In this document: piece after piece, positions 1 to 8,795 of the stretch
Layout of the letters: every line of letters begins with the position of its first letter
Numbering within the stretch: position 1 is the first letter of the stretch
Origin: Pseudomonas sp. H1h
GTDB taxonomy: Bacteria; Pseudomonadota; Gammaproteobacteria; Pseudomonadales; Pseudomonadaceae
DNA: 64,000 nt
Reading direction: 5' to 3'
Assembly: GCF_000633255.1 (NCBI RefSeq)
Contig: NZ_AYMJ01000005.1
Location: forward strand, 1 to 64,000
Position numbers and translations under genes: made by a program
Notes under the pieces: generated by a model
Databases searched by the model: none
What the model was told of the DNA's origin: nothing
What the model saw: the letters and a program-made list of their open reading frames with translations, nothing else

Positions 1-92
1 GAGCAGGCTCGCTCCTACAATTGGATTGCGTGTGTTCAGGTGGAGATTGGTCGGCTGTCAGGCCGCCATCGCGAGCAGGCGAAGGCCTACAG
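1..92. repeat. REP-like repeat arms
   Basis: The first 19 bases (GAGCAGGCTCGCTCCTACA) are the right arm of a REP palindrome, like the other REP pairs in this window. A second degenerate arm, ATCGCGAGCAGGCGAAGGCCTAC, lies around 67-89. The partner of the first arm is outside the window. Confidence 0.6.
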
Positions 93-585
93 TTTAGATT
101 TGTGTGCACCACACGCGGCAAAGCCGCCCCACTCAACAGGATGAGCGCAAGCTCGGCTGCAGCTTTTGATCTTGATCTGAAAGGCCCCTTCGGCAGGCTG
201 AGTGGAGGGGTTTATCCGGGGGTGGGAGCGCAGCGACCGTTTGGCGCAGCCAAACACATCGAGAGGAGGTGCAGCGAAGCAAACCGTAGACGATGCGCCC
301 GGATGAACCCCGCAACGAAGGAACCCGAGCCTAAGCGAGGGCCGAACGCCGGGGCCCAGCCTTTTGGTTACTTTTTGGCGTCTGAAAAAGTGACCCGCTG
401 TAAGAGCGGAACCGCCACCCGCACCACCCGAAGCAACGGATATACCCCCCAACCCCAAAAGAACATGGTCGGCCCAGAGGCCGCCAAGTCCAAAGAAACC
501 CTGTCAAAACCCTGAACACACAAGCAGAAACATCCACCCCCATTGAAACCACCCAACCCCCGCCCCATCTAAGACCCATACCCCA
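93..585. other. non-coding stretch, probable dispersed intergenic repeat
   Basis: No convincing gene. Open frames exist on both strands, but their translations are rich in Arg, Pro and Gly and resemble no family. The block around 225-400 (GGCGCAGCCAAACACATCG, then TTTTGGTTACTTTTTGGCG) resembles sequence I recall recurring between genes in fluorescens-group genomes, often mis-called as hypothetical proteins. That is memory, not a search. The last 60 bases are C/A-rich and lead into lon. Confidence 0.45.
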
Positions 586-600
586 TTGCGCAGGTGCCCC

Positions 601-3018
601 ATGAGCGACCAGCAAGAATTCCCGGACAACCCAGACGACTACACCGAAGCCGAACACATCGAACACACCTCCTCCGGCAAAGGCCTGGCCCTGCCCGGCC
701 AGAACCTGCCGGACAAGGTCTACGTCATCCCGATCCACAACCGCCCGTTCTTCCCGGCCCAAGTGCTGCCGGTCATCGTCAACGAAGAACCCTGGGCCGA
801 AACCCTCGATCTGGTCAGCAAATCCGACCACCACTCCCTGGCCCTGTTCTTCATGGACACACCCCAGGAAGATCCTCGCCACTTCAACACCGGCGCCCTC
901 CCCGAATACGGCACGCTGGTCAAGGTGCACCACGCCAGCCGCGAAAACGGCAAACTGCAGTTTGTCGCCCAAGGCCTGAGCCGTGTGCGCATCAAGACCT
1001 GGCTCAAGCACCACCGCCCGCCGTACCTGGTGGAAGTCGAATACCCGCACCAGCCCACCGAGCCGACCGACGAGGTCAAGGCCTACGGTATGGCGCTGAT
1101 CAACGCGATCAAGGAACTGCTGCCGCTCAACCCGCTGTACAGCGAAGAACTGAAAAACTACCTCAACCGCTTCAGCCCCAACGACCCGTCGCCGCTGACC
1201 GACTTCGCCGCCGCCCTGACCTCCGCCACCGGCCCCGAGCTGCAGGAAGTGCTGGACTGCGTGCCCATGCTCAAACGCATGGAAAAAGTCCTGCCGATGC
1301 TGCGCAAGGAAGTCGAAGTCGCGCGCCTGCAAAAAGAAATCTCCGCTGAAGTGAACCGCAAGATTGGCGAGCATCAGCGCGAGTTCTTCCTCAAGGAACA
1401 ACTCAAGGTCATCCAGCAGGAACTCGGCCTGACCAAGGACGACCGCAGCGCCGACCTCGAACAGTTCGAACAGCGCCTCGAAGGCAAAGTCCTGCCGGCG
1501 CAAGTGCAAAAACGCCTCGAAGAGGAAATGAACAAGCTGTCGATCCTCGAGACCGGCTCGCCGGAGTACGCGGTCACCCGCAACTACCTCGACTGGGCGA
1601 CTTCAGTGCCGTGGGGCGTGTATGGCGAGGACAAACTCGACCTCAAACACGCGCGCAAGGTGCTCGACAAACACCACGCGGGTCTGGACGACATCAAGGA
1701 CCGCATCCTCGAATTCCTCGCGGTCGGTGCCTACAAAGGCGAAATCAGCGGTTCCATCGTGCTGCTGGTCGGCCCGCCGGGCGTGGGTAAAACCAGCGTC
1801 GGCAAATCCATCGCCGAATCGCTCGGCCGGCCGTTCTATCGCTTCAGCCTCGGCGGCATGCGCGACGAAGCCGAGATCAAGGGCCACCGGCGCACCTACA
1901 TCGGCGCACAGCCGGGCAAACTGGTGCAGGCGTTGAAAGACGTCGAAGTGATGAACCCGGTGATCATGCTCGACGAGATCGACAAGATGGGCCAGAGCTA
2001 CCAGGGCGACCCGGCCTCGGCGCTGCTGGAAACCCTCGACCCGGAACAGAACGTCGAATTCCTCGACCACTACCTCGACCTGCGCATGGACCTGTCAAAA
2101 GTCCTGTTCGTGTGCACCGCCAACACCCTGGATTCAATTCCCGGCCCGCTGCTGGACCGGATGGAAGTGATTCGCCTGTCGGGCTACATCACCGAAGAAA
2201 AAGTCGCCATCGCCAAGCGCCACCTGTGGCCGAAACTGTTGGAAAAGGCCGGCGTGTCCAAGGGCAGCCTGAGCATCAGTGACAGCGCGCTCAAGGCCTT
2301 GATTGACGGTTACGCCCGTGAAGCCGGTGTGCGCCAGCTCGAAAAGCAAATGGGCAAACTGGTGCGCAAAGCGGTGATGAAACTGATCGAAGACCCGAAA
2401 GCGGTGATCAAGCTCGGGCCGAAAGATCTGGAAGCCTCGCTGGGCCATCCGGTGTTTCGCAATGAGCAAGTGCTGTCCGGTACCGGCGTCATCACCGGTC
2501 TGGCCTGGACCAGCATGGGCGGCGCGACCCTGCCGATCGAAGCCACGCGGATTCATACACTCAACCGTGGGTTCAAACTCACCGGGCAACTGGGCGATGT
2601 GATGAAAGAGTCGGCCGAGATCGCCTACAGCTACGTCAGCTCGCACTTGAAGGCGTTCGGCGGTGATCCGAAGTTCTTCGACGAAGCCTTCGTTCACCTG
2701 CACGTGCCGGAAGGCGCGACCCCGAAAGACGGCCCGAGCGCCGGCGTGACCATGGCCAGCGCCCTGCTCTCGCTCGCCCGCAACCAGCCGCCGAAAAAAG
2801 GCGTGGCAATGACTGGCGAACTGACCCTGACCGGTCACGTACTGCCGATTGGCGGGGTACGTGAGAAAGTGATTGCGGCGCGCCGGCAGAAGATCTTCGA
2901 GTTGATTCTGCCGGAGCCGAACCGTGGCAATTTCGAGGAGTTGCCTGACTACCTGAAGGACGGCATCACCGTGCATTTTGCCAAGAAGTTTGCGGATGTG
3001 GCGAAGGTGTTGTTCTGA
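601..3018 (+). CDS. lon: ATP-dependent protease Lon (second Lon, AsrA-like)
   Basis: Cytoplasmic AAA+ serine protease of 805 residues that unfolds and degrades proteins. The N-terminal LON substrate domain begins around VIPIHNRPFFPAQVLPV. Walker A GPPGVGKT is at residues 391-398, and Walker B (VIMLDEIDKM) follows. The protease domain carries the Ser-Lys dyad: Ser713 in DGPSAGV and Lys756 in GGVREKV, with the 43-residue spacing normal for Lon. I chose ATG 601; a TTG at 586 would add five residues. clpX and hupB, which flank the primary Pseudomonas lon, are absent. The next conserved neighbours are a chagasin-type inhibitor and a YhhN protein, as around P. aeruginosa asrA (PA0779), so this is probably the stress-related second Lon. 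A hairpin without a T-tract (3028-3058) follows the stop. Confidence 0.95.
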   Translation: MSDQQEFPDNPDDYTEAEHIEHTSSGKGLALPGQNLPDKVYVIPIHNRPFFPAQVLPVIVNEEPWAETLDLVSKSDHHSLALFFMDTPQEDPRHFNTGALPEYGTLVKVHHASRENGKLQFVAQGLSRVRIKTWLKHHRPPYLVEVEYPHQPTEPTDEVKAYGMALINAIKELLPLNPLYSEELKNYLNRFSPNDPSPLTDFAAALTSATGPELQEVLDCVPMLKRMEKVLPMLRKEVEVARLQKEISAEVNRKIGEHQREFFLKEQLKVIQQELGLTKDDRSADLEQFEQRLEGKVLPAQVQKRLEEEMNKLSILETGSPEYAVTRNYLDWATSVPWGVYGEDKLDLKHARKVLDKHHAGLDDIKDRILEFLAVGAYKGEISGSIVLLVGPPGVGKTSVGKSIAESLGRPFYRFSLGGMRDEAEIKGHRRTYIGAQPGKLVQALKDVEVMNPVIMLDEIDKMGQSYQGDPASALLETLDPEQNVEFLDHYLDLRMDLSKVLFVCTANTLDSIPGPLLDRMEVIRLSGYITEEKVAIAKRHLWPKLLEKAGVSKGSLSISDSALKALIDGYAREAGVRQLEKQMGKLVRKAVMKLIEDPKAVIKLGPKDLEASLGHPVFRNEQVLSGTGVITGLAWTSMGGATLPIEATRIHTLNRGFKLTGQLGDVMKESAEIAYSYVSSHLKAFGGDPKFFDEAFVHLHVPEGATPKDGPSAGVTMASALLSLARNQPPKKGVAMTGELTLTGHVLPIGGVREKVIAARRQKIFELILPEPNRGNFEELPDYLKDGITVHFAKKFADVAKVLF

Positions 3019-3103
3019 TTGGAGGTATGGCGCTCTCAGTCATGAGCTGTTAGCGCCAATCCGCCATAAAACACATGTTATCCAACATAATTAATATAAA
3101 AAC

Positions 3104-3119
3104 CTGTCATATATGACAG
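3104..3119. promoter_or_regulatory. lux-box-like palindrome (CTGTCATATATGACAG)
   Basis: A perfect 16-bp palindrome 63 bases upstream of the ATG at 3183. It has the CT-N12-AG form of LuxR-family operators and shares the outer CTGT...ACAG of the Vibrio fischeri lux box. Nearly the same sequence (one base different) precedes the related gene at 5787. Which regulator binds is inference. Confidence 0.5.
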
Positions 3120-3182
3120 TAGCCAAGTCCGACCTTGGCGATCACTATTTTCCGTGCCCCTCTCACACGGAAGAAGATCGCC

Positions 3183-4169
3183 ATGACAGCCAACACCGAC
3201 AGCTCCGCAGTTAGTGACCTCCAGCGCATTGAAGGAACCCTTCAATTAAAGACAGAAAGGCAAGTCGAAATCACATCATCGCAACTTGAAACTTACGCTA
3301 GCAGAGACAAGACAAACACAACGTTCTCTTTTTCTCTCAACACAATCAATAACACTCAAAGACAAACGTTCTCAATTACACTTTCAAATAAAATCACGTC
3401 AGGAACCTACCCACTAGACAGACTTGGCAACTTTATCGGTGCCCATTATCTTGAGCAATTAAAAATAGACGATACTACCTATCAGAGTTTAAGCTCCGAA
3501 GGCATCAATGGCTCGTTGACTATCGTGGTTGATGACTCAGGAACCGGACAGCGCATTTACAAAATAAATACTTTCAGCATTTCCGTTAAAGCCGTTCAAG
3601 GTAACGCAGAAACCCAAGTATTGGCTGGCAATCTCATCGTCGCACAGGGTGATGTCACACTGGATACCCTGCTCCCCAACATCAACGCACTGGCTGCCAG
3701 ACTTCAAAACATAACTGGCGAGTTCAATGCCCGATTTCTGAATATAAATGGGCAGAATTCAAGGGCGCCTTATACATCCCGATCAATTCAAAATCATGCA
3801 TTCGAAGATGACGACTATCTTTCATTCCGTGCCATTGCAGGCGACACCGCCTTACAACCTCGCTTTGCCAGTGATCGACGCGAATTCCTGCTCAAGCTGA
3901 AAAAAGATATTGCGTCCGGCACTCATACATTCAAACAGGGTGTTCCCGGCAGTATCCTTGACGTCCAGTATGCAGAAATACGTTACTCTGACATAACTAA
4001 AAATCATCAATTAATTTCAACTACCGCACTCGAAGCAACACTCGACTTAAAGATCTCGAGCGACGGACTCTGCTACTCATCAAACGATTTCAATCTCAAG
4101 GTACAGACAAGCAGCGGATCTATACTCATCATCGAATCCAATTTCAAAATTTATTTGACGAACGAATAA
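3183..4169 (+). CDS. unknown beta-rich protein with two copies of a repeat domain
   Basis: Function not recognised. The protein has 328 residues, no signal peptide and no membrane segment. It consists of two copies of one domain, each with a polar strand-rich stretch, then an I-x-SGT-x core (ITSGTYP at 71-77, IASGTHT at 243-249), a conserved Y-x-E about 12-15 residues later, and a C-terminal strand pair. The 159-residue protein encoded at 5787 carries one copy (IKSGEYTF). I chose ATG 3183, which has GGAAG nine bases upstream; a TTG at 3135 is possible. Codon usage is AT-rich compared with lon on the left, which suggests acquisition. A palindromic operator-like site lies upstream and a broken relative follows at 4240. 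Confidence 0.8.
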   Translation: MTANTDSSAVSDLQRIEGTLQLKTERQVEITSSQLETYASRDKTNTTFSFSLNTINNTQRQTFSITLSNKITSGTYPLDRLGNFIGAHYLEQLKIDDTTYQSLSSEGINGSLTIVVDDSGTGQRIYKINTFSISVKAVQGNAETQVLAGNLIVAQGDVTLDTLLPNINALAARLQNITGEFNARFLNINGQNSRAPYTSRSIQNHAFEDDDYLSFRAIAGDTALQPRFASDRREFLLKLKKDIASGTHTFKQGVPGSILDVQYAEIRYSDITKNHQLISTTALEATLDLKISSDGLCYSSNDFNLKVQTSSGSILIIESNFKIYLTNE

Positions 4170-4239
4170 AAAAGCACTTCCGACTCAGCAACCAAACAAT
4201 ACAGCGCCCTCAAGAATAGCTAATACCAGGAGCAGGCCT

Positions 4240-4474
4240 ATGAAAACCGTCACCAACGGAACCATCAACTTCATTACTGAAAAACGGGTACTTTCCCCCT
4301 CAATAAACTTTCTAATCTGAAACTACAGCGTTCCGAAAGTCTAGACATCAGTTTCTCTGCAAATGGCGCTAGCACTAGCCACATGCAAAGTTTTTTGACA
4401 TGGACGGGGGAATCGTTACCGGAACATACACCATCGGAGCTAACAACTCTGGTGGCTCCGCTACTGGACCTTGA
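4240..4474 (+). pseudogene. remnant of a third beta-rich family member
   Basis: An ATG at 4240 opens a short frame (MKTVTNGTINFITEKR) that stops after about 25 codons. The homology then continues in other frames: LKLQRSESLDISFS in the second, and GIVTGTYTIG in the third, before a stop at 4472-4474. The last segment matches the ITSGTYP / IKSGEYTF core of the neighbouring genes at 3183 and 5787. I read this as a decayed copy with at least two frameshifts. It also has the same AT-rich composition. Confidence 0.6.
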
Positions 4475-4607
4475 ATACTTCAAGCCCCCCAATCGAGCCC
4501 GAGGTATCAGCACACTCAGCCGAGAGTGGTAGCGCCGCATCTGTCACACTTTGTCTCATCTTCAGTTATGCTCGCCGTTCGTCGCCAACGTCGGAGCCGC
4601 TGACCTT

Positions 4608-5000
4608 ATGTCCCCCACTCGCCTGTTTGTCCCCCTCGCCCTCTCTCTGCTGGCCGCCTGCGCCACGCAGCCCAAACAGAACGTGACTGTGGAAAAACAG
4701 AGCGAATGCCCCGTGCGGCTGAGCAACGGGCAAAACCTGATCGTCATGCTACCGAGCAACCCCACCACCGGTTATCGCTGGGCGATTCAGGATTCGGCCG
4801 GTGGCGTACTGCGTGCGCTGAGCCCCGAGGTTTACAGCAGCCCGAAAGATTCCGGCATGGTCGGCGCGGGCGGCTTTTCCACGTGGCGCTTCCAGGCATT
4901 CGCCACCGGAACCGGCCGTTTGCGCCTGACTTCGCAACAGCCATGGGAGCCTGAAGTCACGCCAGCGGAAACCTTCGACTGCGCGATCTCGGTGAACTGA
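4608..5000 (+). CDS. icp: chagasin-family (I42) cysteine peptidase inhibitor, lipoprotein
   Basis: A 130-residue exported lipoprotein. The signal peptide ends in the lipobox LLAAC with lipid-attachment Cys18. The mature part has the three inhibitory loops of the chagasin family: NPTTGYRW, a Gly-rich GMVGAGG loop, and QPWEPE. Family members block papain-type cysteine proteases by inserting these loops into the active-site cleft. I chose ATG 4608 because it starts directly at the signal peptide. The P. aeruginosa counterpart beside asrA is PA0778 (icp), from memory. The YhhN gene begins two bases after the stop, so the two are probably co-transcribed. Confidence 0.85.
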   Translation: MSPTRLFVPLALSLLAACATQPKQNVTVEKQSECPVRLSNGQNLIVMLPSNPTTGYRWAIQDSAGGVLRALSPEVYSSPKDSGMVGAGGFSTWRFQAFATGTGRLRLTSQQPWEPEVTPAETFDCAISVN

Positions 5001-5002
5001 TC

Positions 5003-5644
5003 GTGGGCTGGCTGATTCTGGCGCTGATGGGCGCGGTGACGTTTCTCTACGGTGTGAGCACCCATGCGGCGCTGCTGTGCCTGCTGGTCAAACCGTTACC
5101 GGTGTTGGCGCTGCTTGGCTGGCTGCATGATGCGCCGCCCAGCGACTATCGCCGCTGGATCAGCCTCGGTCTGATTTTCTCTGTGCTCGGCGATGTGTTG
5201 CTGGCGTGGCCGGGTGATCTGTTCGTATTTGGCCTCGGCGCGTTTCTGGTCGCGCACCTGGCGTATCTCAAGGCGTATCTCAGCGACTGCAAGCGCCTGG
5301 CGCTCTTGCCGCTGGTGCTTGCCCTCGGCCTCGGGGGTGTTCTGCTGGGCATCCTGATATCCGGTGGCTTGGGGCCGTTGCTGGTGCCGGTGATCGTCTA
5401 TGGCAGCGCAATCAGCGCCATGCTCTGGCGCGCCCTCGCCCGCCTCGGCACCGATGTTCCCCAGCGTTCCGCGCTATTGGCGGCAGCAGGTGCAGGGGCA
5501 TTCGTGTTCTCAGACAGCGTGATCGGCATCGACCGCTTCGTGGCGCCGTTTCATGCTGCGCCGTACGTCATTATTCTCAGTTACTGGCTTGGACAGTGGG
5601 GGATCGCCGCTTCCGCTTTCTCACAGCGCCTCAATACAAACTAA
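5003..5644 (+). CDS. YhhN-family membrane protein (lysoplasmalogenase-like)
   Basis: An integral membrane protein of 213 residues with about seven or eight hydrophobic helices and a GTG start two bases after the icp stop. It has YhhN/TMEM86 family features: the LVKPLPV motif early on, FSVLGDVLLAWPG with the conserved GD, and a late FSDSVIGIDRF segment. Characterised relatives hydrolyse lysoplasmalogens; the bacterial substrate is uncertain. The gene order lon-icp-yhhN is interrupted by the beta-rich family gene and its remnant, which suggests insertion into a conserved cluster. Confidence 0.8.
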   Translation: MGWLILALMGAVTFLYGVSTHAALLCLLVKPLPVLALLGWLHDAPPSDYRRWISLGLIFSVLGDVLLAWPGDLFVFGLGAFLVAHLAYLKAYLSDCKRLALLPLVLALGLGGVLLGILISGGLGPLLVPVIVYGSAISAMLWRALARLGTDVPQRSALLAAAGAGAFVFSDSVIGIDRFVAPFHAAPYVIILSYWLGQWGIAASAFSQRLNTN

Positions 5645-5697
5645 AGTCAGGAAGCCTCTTCAGAAGTGTGTTACTTATTTCAAAAAGAGCTAAACAA

Positions 5698-5713
5698 CTG
5701 TCAGATATGACAG
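5698..5713. promoter_or_regulatory. lux-box-like inverted repeat (CTGTCAGATATGACAG)
   Basis: CTGTCA and TGACAG arms around a 4-bp centre, 73 bases before the ATG at 5787. It differs from the site at 3104 by one base and lies at a similar distance from a related gene, so both genes are probably controlled by one dimeric regulator. Confidence 0.5.
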
Positions 5714-5786
5714 TATCTCGATATTGTTCTGAAACTTACCATTAGCGCGCACTCACCGACTTCGCACTAATACAAGGAAGAACAAC

Positions 5787-6266
5787 ATGAGCTTTTTTAA
5801 AAACCAAAACTCCATTGCATCTGTTGAACCCGTCATTACTGTAAGCGCGGAAACAGTGGCAAAGGTTTCAAATCGCGTAGAGCTTAAAAGCCAAATCATT
5901 GAATTCGAAGCTGACCCCTCGAGCGACCTGATTGCGCTCGTTACCCGAGCCAACACTCAGGACTACTCTCACAGAAGCAAAAAAGGTCTGGTTTTTATCT
6001 TCGACAAAAACATAAAATCGGGCGAGTACACCTTCAAGAATAGTCCCTTCGCCAATTTTTACTATTTTGAAACCGGAACGATCCCGGGTTTCACAACGTC
6101 CCATGAATATAAGCCAACACAGGGTTCATTCACTGTAGAGGTCATCTCGAATACATCGGAAAAACTTCATTACAACATCAACTTTGACTTCAAAGCCGTC
6201 CACAAAGGGGACGAACTAAGCATCAAGGGTCAATCTACCTACATCGTTTTGTTCAGAACCCTGTAA
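5787..6266 (+). CDS. unknown beta-rich protein, single repeat domain
   Basis: Function not recognised. The protein has 159 residues without a signal peptide or membrane segment. It matches each half of the protein encoded at 3183: a polar N-terminal stretch, the core IKSGEYTF at 76-83, an aromatic strand FYYFETG, then paired strands ending YIVLFRTL. The start ATG 5787 has AAGGAAG upstream. AT-rich composition and the shared palindrome upstream mark it as part of the same unit. A hairpin terminator follows at 6286. Confidence 0.8.
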   Translation: MSFFKNQNSIASVEPVITVSAETVAKVSNRVELKSQIIEFEADPSSDLIALVTRANTQDYSHRSKKGLVFIFDKNIKSGEYTFKNSPFANFYYFETGTIPGFTTSHEYKPTQGSFTVEVISNTSEKLHYNINFDFKAVHKGDELSIKGQSTYIVLFRTL

Positions 6267-6285
6267 AACACTGTGAGTATCGAAT

Positions 6286-6316
6286 GACCGGGTTCGCTGT
6301 TGGGATCCCGGTCTTT
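6286..6316 (+). terminator. hairpin terminator
   Basis: GACCGGG and CCCGGTC form a 7-bp stem around a 14-base loop, followed by TTTG. It separates the beta-rich gene from cmoA. The T-tract is short. Confidence 0.5.
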
Positions 6317-6470
6317 GTGCCGTCCTGCAAAACACTCTCTGCACTCTGCTTTCTATCCTTCACCTGCAGATCGCCGCACGCCTTCCCGGCGCTTTATCAG
6401 ACAACCCAAGCATCCCAGCGCCCTTTTGGCTAAAATGCCGGCCTTTTCCACCGACACCGCCGGAACCGCC

Positions 6471-7214
6471 GTGAGCAAAGAACCCGATCGCATTTTCGCC
6501 CAGCCGATGGCCCAGGTGCCTGACTTCGCCTTCAACGAGGACGTGGTGCGGGTGTTCCCGGACATGATCAAGCGCTCGGTGCCGGGTTACCCGACCATCG
6601 TCGAAAACCTCGGTGTGCTGGCGGCACAATTCGCCCAGCCGAACAGCGTGCTGTATGACCTCGGCGCTTCGCTCGGCGCAGTGACTCAGGCCCTGCGTCG
6701 CCATGTACGCACTGACGGTTGCCGGGTGATCGCGGTGGATAACTCCGCAGCGATGGTCGAGCGCTGCCGCGAATACCTCAATGGTCAGGACTCGATGTTT
6801 CAGGAGTTGCTGCCGGTCGATGTGATCGAAGGCGACATCCTCGCGCTCGACTTCAAACCAGCCTCGGTGGTGGCGCTGAATTTCACTTTGCAATTCATCG
6901 CCCCGGAGCAGCGCACCGCACTGCTGTCACGCATCCGCCAATCGCTGCTGCCCGGCGGCGCGTTGATTCTGTCGGAGAAACTGCGCTTCAACGATGCCGA
7001 AGAGCACGCGCTGCTCACCGATCTGCACGTCGCGTTCAAACGCGCCAATGGCTACAGCGAACTGGAAATTGCCCAGAAGCGCAGCGCCATCGAAAACGTC
7101 ATGAAGCCCGACAGCCTCGAAGAACACCGCGAACGCCTGCTGGCCGCCGGGTTCTCGAAAGTCGTGCCGTGGTTCCAGTGTCTTAACTTTGCCTCGTTGA
7201 TTGCCTTGCCATGA
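6471..7214 (+). CDS. cmoA: carboxy-S-adenosylmethionine synthase CmoA
   Basis: Makes carboxy-SAM from SAM and prephenate, the donor used by CmoB to build 5-oxyacetyl-uridine at tRNA wobble position 34. It is a 247-residue class I methyltransferase fold with the SAM loop DLGASLG at 63-69 and the conserved N-terminal block [21 protein letters not shown] chose GTG 6471, which gives the family's usual length and N-terminus (SKEPDRIF); ATG 6435 would add 12 unconserved residues. The stop overlaps the start of cmoB by four bases, so translation is probably coupled. Confidence 0.93.
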   Translation: MSKEPDRIFAQPMAQVPDFAFNEDVVRVFPDMIKRSVPGYPTIVENLGVLAAQFAQPNSVLYDLGASLGAVTQALRRHVRTDGCRVIAVDNSAAMVERCREYLNGQDSMFQELLPVDVIEGDILALDFKPASVVALNFTLQFIAPEQRTALLSRIRQSLLPGGALILSEKLRFNDAEEHALLTDLHVAFKRANGYSELEIAQKRSAIENVMKPDSLEEHRERLLAAGFSKVVPWFQCLNFASLIALP

Positions 7215-8167
7215 TTGATCTGTCCCCCCTCGCCCGCCGTCTGGCCGGTACCCCGCTGGCCGACTGGGCCAATACCCTGCAAGTGCAACTCGACAAGAAA
7301 ATGGAGAAGGGCCACGGCGATCTGGAGCGCTGGCAAAGTGCGCTGGACGCGTTGCCGAAGATCCAGCCGAGCGAAGTCGATCTGCTCAATGGCCTGAAAC
7401 TCGACACCGAGTGCGACGACGAAACCCGCACCCAAATGCGCACCGCGCTGATGGGGCTGTCACCGTGGCGCAAAGGCCCGTTCGACCTGTTCGGCGTGCA
7501 CGTCGACACCGAATGGCGCTCGGACTGGAAGTGGTCGCGGGTGTCTCCACACCTTGATCTGAAGGGCAAACGCATCCTCGACGTCGGCTGCGGCAACGGC
7601 TACTACATGTGGCGCATGCTCGGCGCCGGCGCTGATAGCGTGATCGGCGTCGATCCGAACTGGCTGTTCTTTTGCCAGTTCCAGGCGGTGCAGCGTTACC
7701 TGTCCGAGCCAAACGCCTGGCATCTGCCGTTCCCGTTCGAAGACCTGCCGCCGAACCTCGAAGGTTTCGACACGGTGTTTTCCATGGGCGTGTTCTACCA
7801 CCGCCGCTCGCCGATCGAGCATTTGCTGGCGCTCAAGGATTGCCTGGTCAAGGGTGGCGAACTGGTGCTGGAAACGTTGGTGGTTGAAGGCGACAAGCAC
7901 CAGGTGCTGGTGCCGGAAGACCGCTACGCGCAGATGCGCAACGTGTGGTTCCTGCCCTCGGTTCCAGCGCTGGAGTTGTGGCTGCGCCGAGCGGGCTTCA
8001 CCGACATTCGCTGCGTAGACGTCAGCACCACGACGGTTGAAGAACAGCGCGGCACCGAGTGGATGAAGTATCAGTCGTTGAGCGACTTTCTTGATCCGCA
8101 AGATCACAGCAAGACCATCGAAGGCTTGCCGGCGCCGATGCGCGCGGTGATCGTCGCCAAGAAATAA
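7211..8167 (+). CDS. cmoB: tRNA U34 carboxymethyltransferase CmoB
   Basis: A cytoplasmic enzyme of 318 residues that transfers the carboxymethyl group of carboxy-SAM to 5-hydroxyuridine-34 of tRNAs, giving cmo5U and wider wobble decoding. The SAM-fold motif DVGCGNG is at 124-130, and the family blocks [25 protein letters not shown] (in part) and [12 protein letters not shown] are present. The start ATG overlaps the cmoA stop (ATGA). A REP pair lies directly downstream. Confidence 0.95.
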   Translation: MIDLSPLARRLAGTPLADWANTLQVQLDKKMEKGHGDLERWQSALDALPKIQPSEVDLLNGLKLDTECDDETRTQMRTALMGLSPWRKGPFDLFGVHVDTEWRSDWKWSRVSPHLDLKGKRILDVGCGNGYYMWRMLGAGADSVIGVDPNWLFFCQFQAVQRYLSEPNAWHLPFPFEDLPPNLEGFDTVFSMGVFYHRRSPIEHLLALKDCLVKGGELVLETLVVEGDKHQVLVPEDRYAQMRNVWFLPSVPALELWLRRAGFTDIRCVDVSTTTVEEQRGTEWMKYQSLSDFLDPQDHSKTIEGLPAPMRAVIVAKK

Positions 8168-8197
8168 CCCGACCTCCCCTTGAAAGGAGATCCCCCT

Positions 8198-8284
8198 GTG
8201 GGAGCGGGCTTGCTCGCGAAAGCGGTGTGTCAGGGACATCAATGTCGACTGGCCCTCCCTCTTCGCGAGCAAGCCCGCTCCCAC
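8198..8284. repeat. REP inverted pair
   Basis: GTGGGAGCGGGCTTGCTCGC at 8198 and its exact reverse complement ending at 8284 form a 23-bp inverted pair around a 41-base spacer. It lies between the convergent genes cmoB and tadA and could also end transcription from both. Confidence 0.85.
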
Positions 8285-8297
8285 ATTTGTTTTGTTT

Positions 8298-8795
8298 TTA
8301 TTCAGTGGATTTTGCGCGGCGCGCCCTGAAGAACTCGGTCAGCACGGCGCCACACTCCTCCGCCAGCACCCCGCCTTCATACAGTACCCGGTGATTCAAA
8401 AAGCCCTGGGTAAAAAACTGCCCCTGACTCTGCACAATCCCCGCTTTCGGCTCCAGCGCGCCATACACCACCCGGGCAATCCGCGAATGCACGATCAGCC
8501 CTGCACACATGCTGCACGGCTCCAGCGTCACGTAGAGCGTGCTGCCCGGCAGCCGATAATTGTTTACCGCTTGGGCGGCCGCACGAATCGCGACCATTTC
8601 CGCATGGGCACTCGGGTCGCTGCCACTGATCGGACAGTTGAAGCCGCGACCGATGATCTCGCCATCCTGCACCAGCACCGCACCCACCGGCACTTCGCCA
8701 AGGGCTGCGCCTTGGGCAGCGAGGGCCAGAGCTTCGCGCATGAAATCCCGGTCACGGCTGCGGTCGATGATCGCGGCGGGGCGAATCTGGCGCAT
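8298..8795 (-). CDS. tadA: tRNA-specific adenosine deaminase TadA
   Basis: A zinc enzyme of 165 residues that deaminates adenosine-34 to inosine in tRNA-Arg(ACG). The zinc and catalytic motif HAE is at 64-66 and PCSMC at 93-97. The conserved GEVPVGAVLV segment is at 33-42. I chose ATG 8795, which overlaps the stop of the oxidase gene as TGATG; GTG 8798 is an equally close alternative. The coupling to a multicopper oxidase gene upstream is as in other pseudomonads. Confidence 0.93.
   Translation of the reverse strand: MRQIRPAAIIDRSRDRDFMREALALAAQGAALGEVPVGAVLVQDGEIIGRGFNCPISGSDPSAHAEMVAIRAAAQAVNNYRLPGSTLYVTLEPCSMCAGLIVHSRIARVVYGALEPKAGIVQSQGQFFTQGFLNHRVLYEGGVLAEECGAVLTEFFRARRAKSTE

Noticed and set aside
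87..458. Open frames over the left non-coding block (21-515 plus, 87-458 minus)
   Set aside because: No ribosome site and composition typical of chance frames in GC-rich intergenic repeats; no family resemblance.
3104..3119. Pho box reading of the palindrome (CTGTCATA matches half of a PhoB site)
   Set aside because: A Pho box needs a second CTGTCA in direct orientation 11 bases on; here the second half is inverted at both sites.
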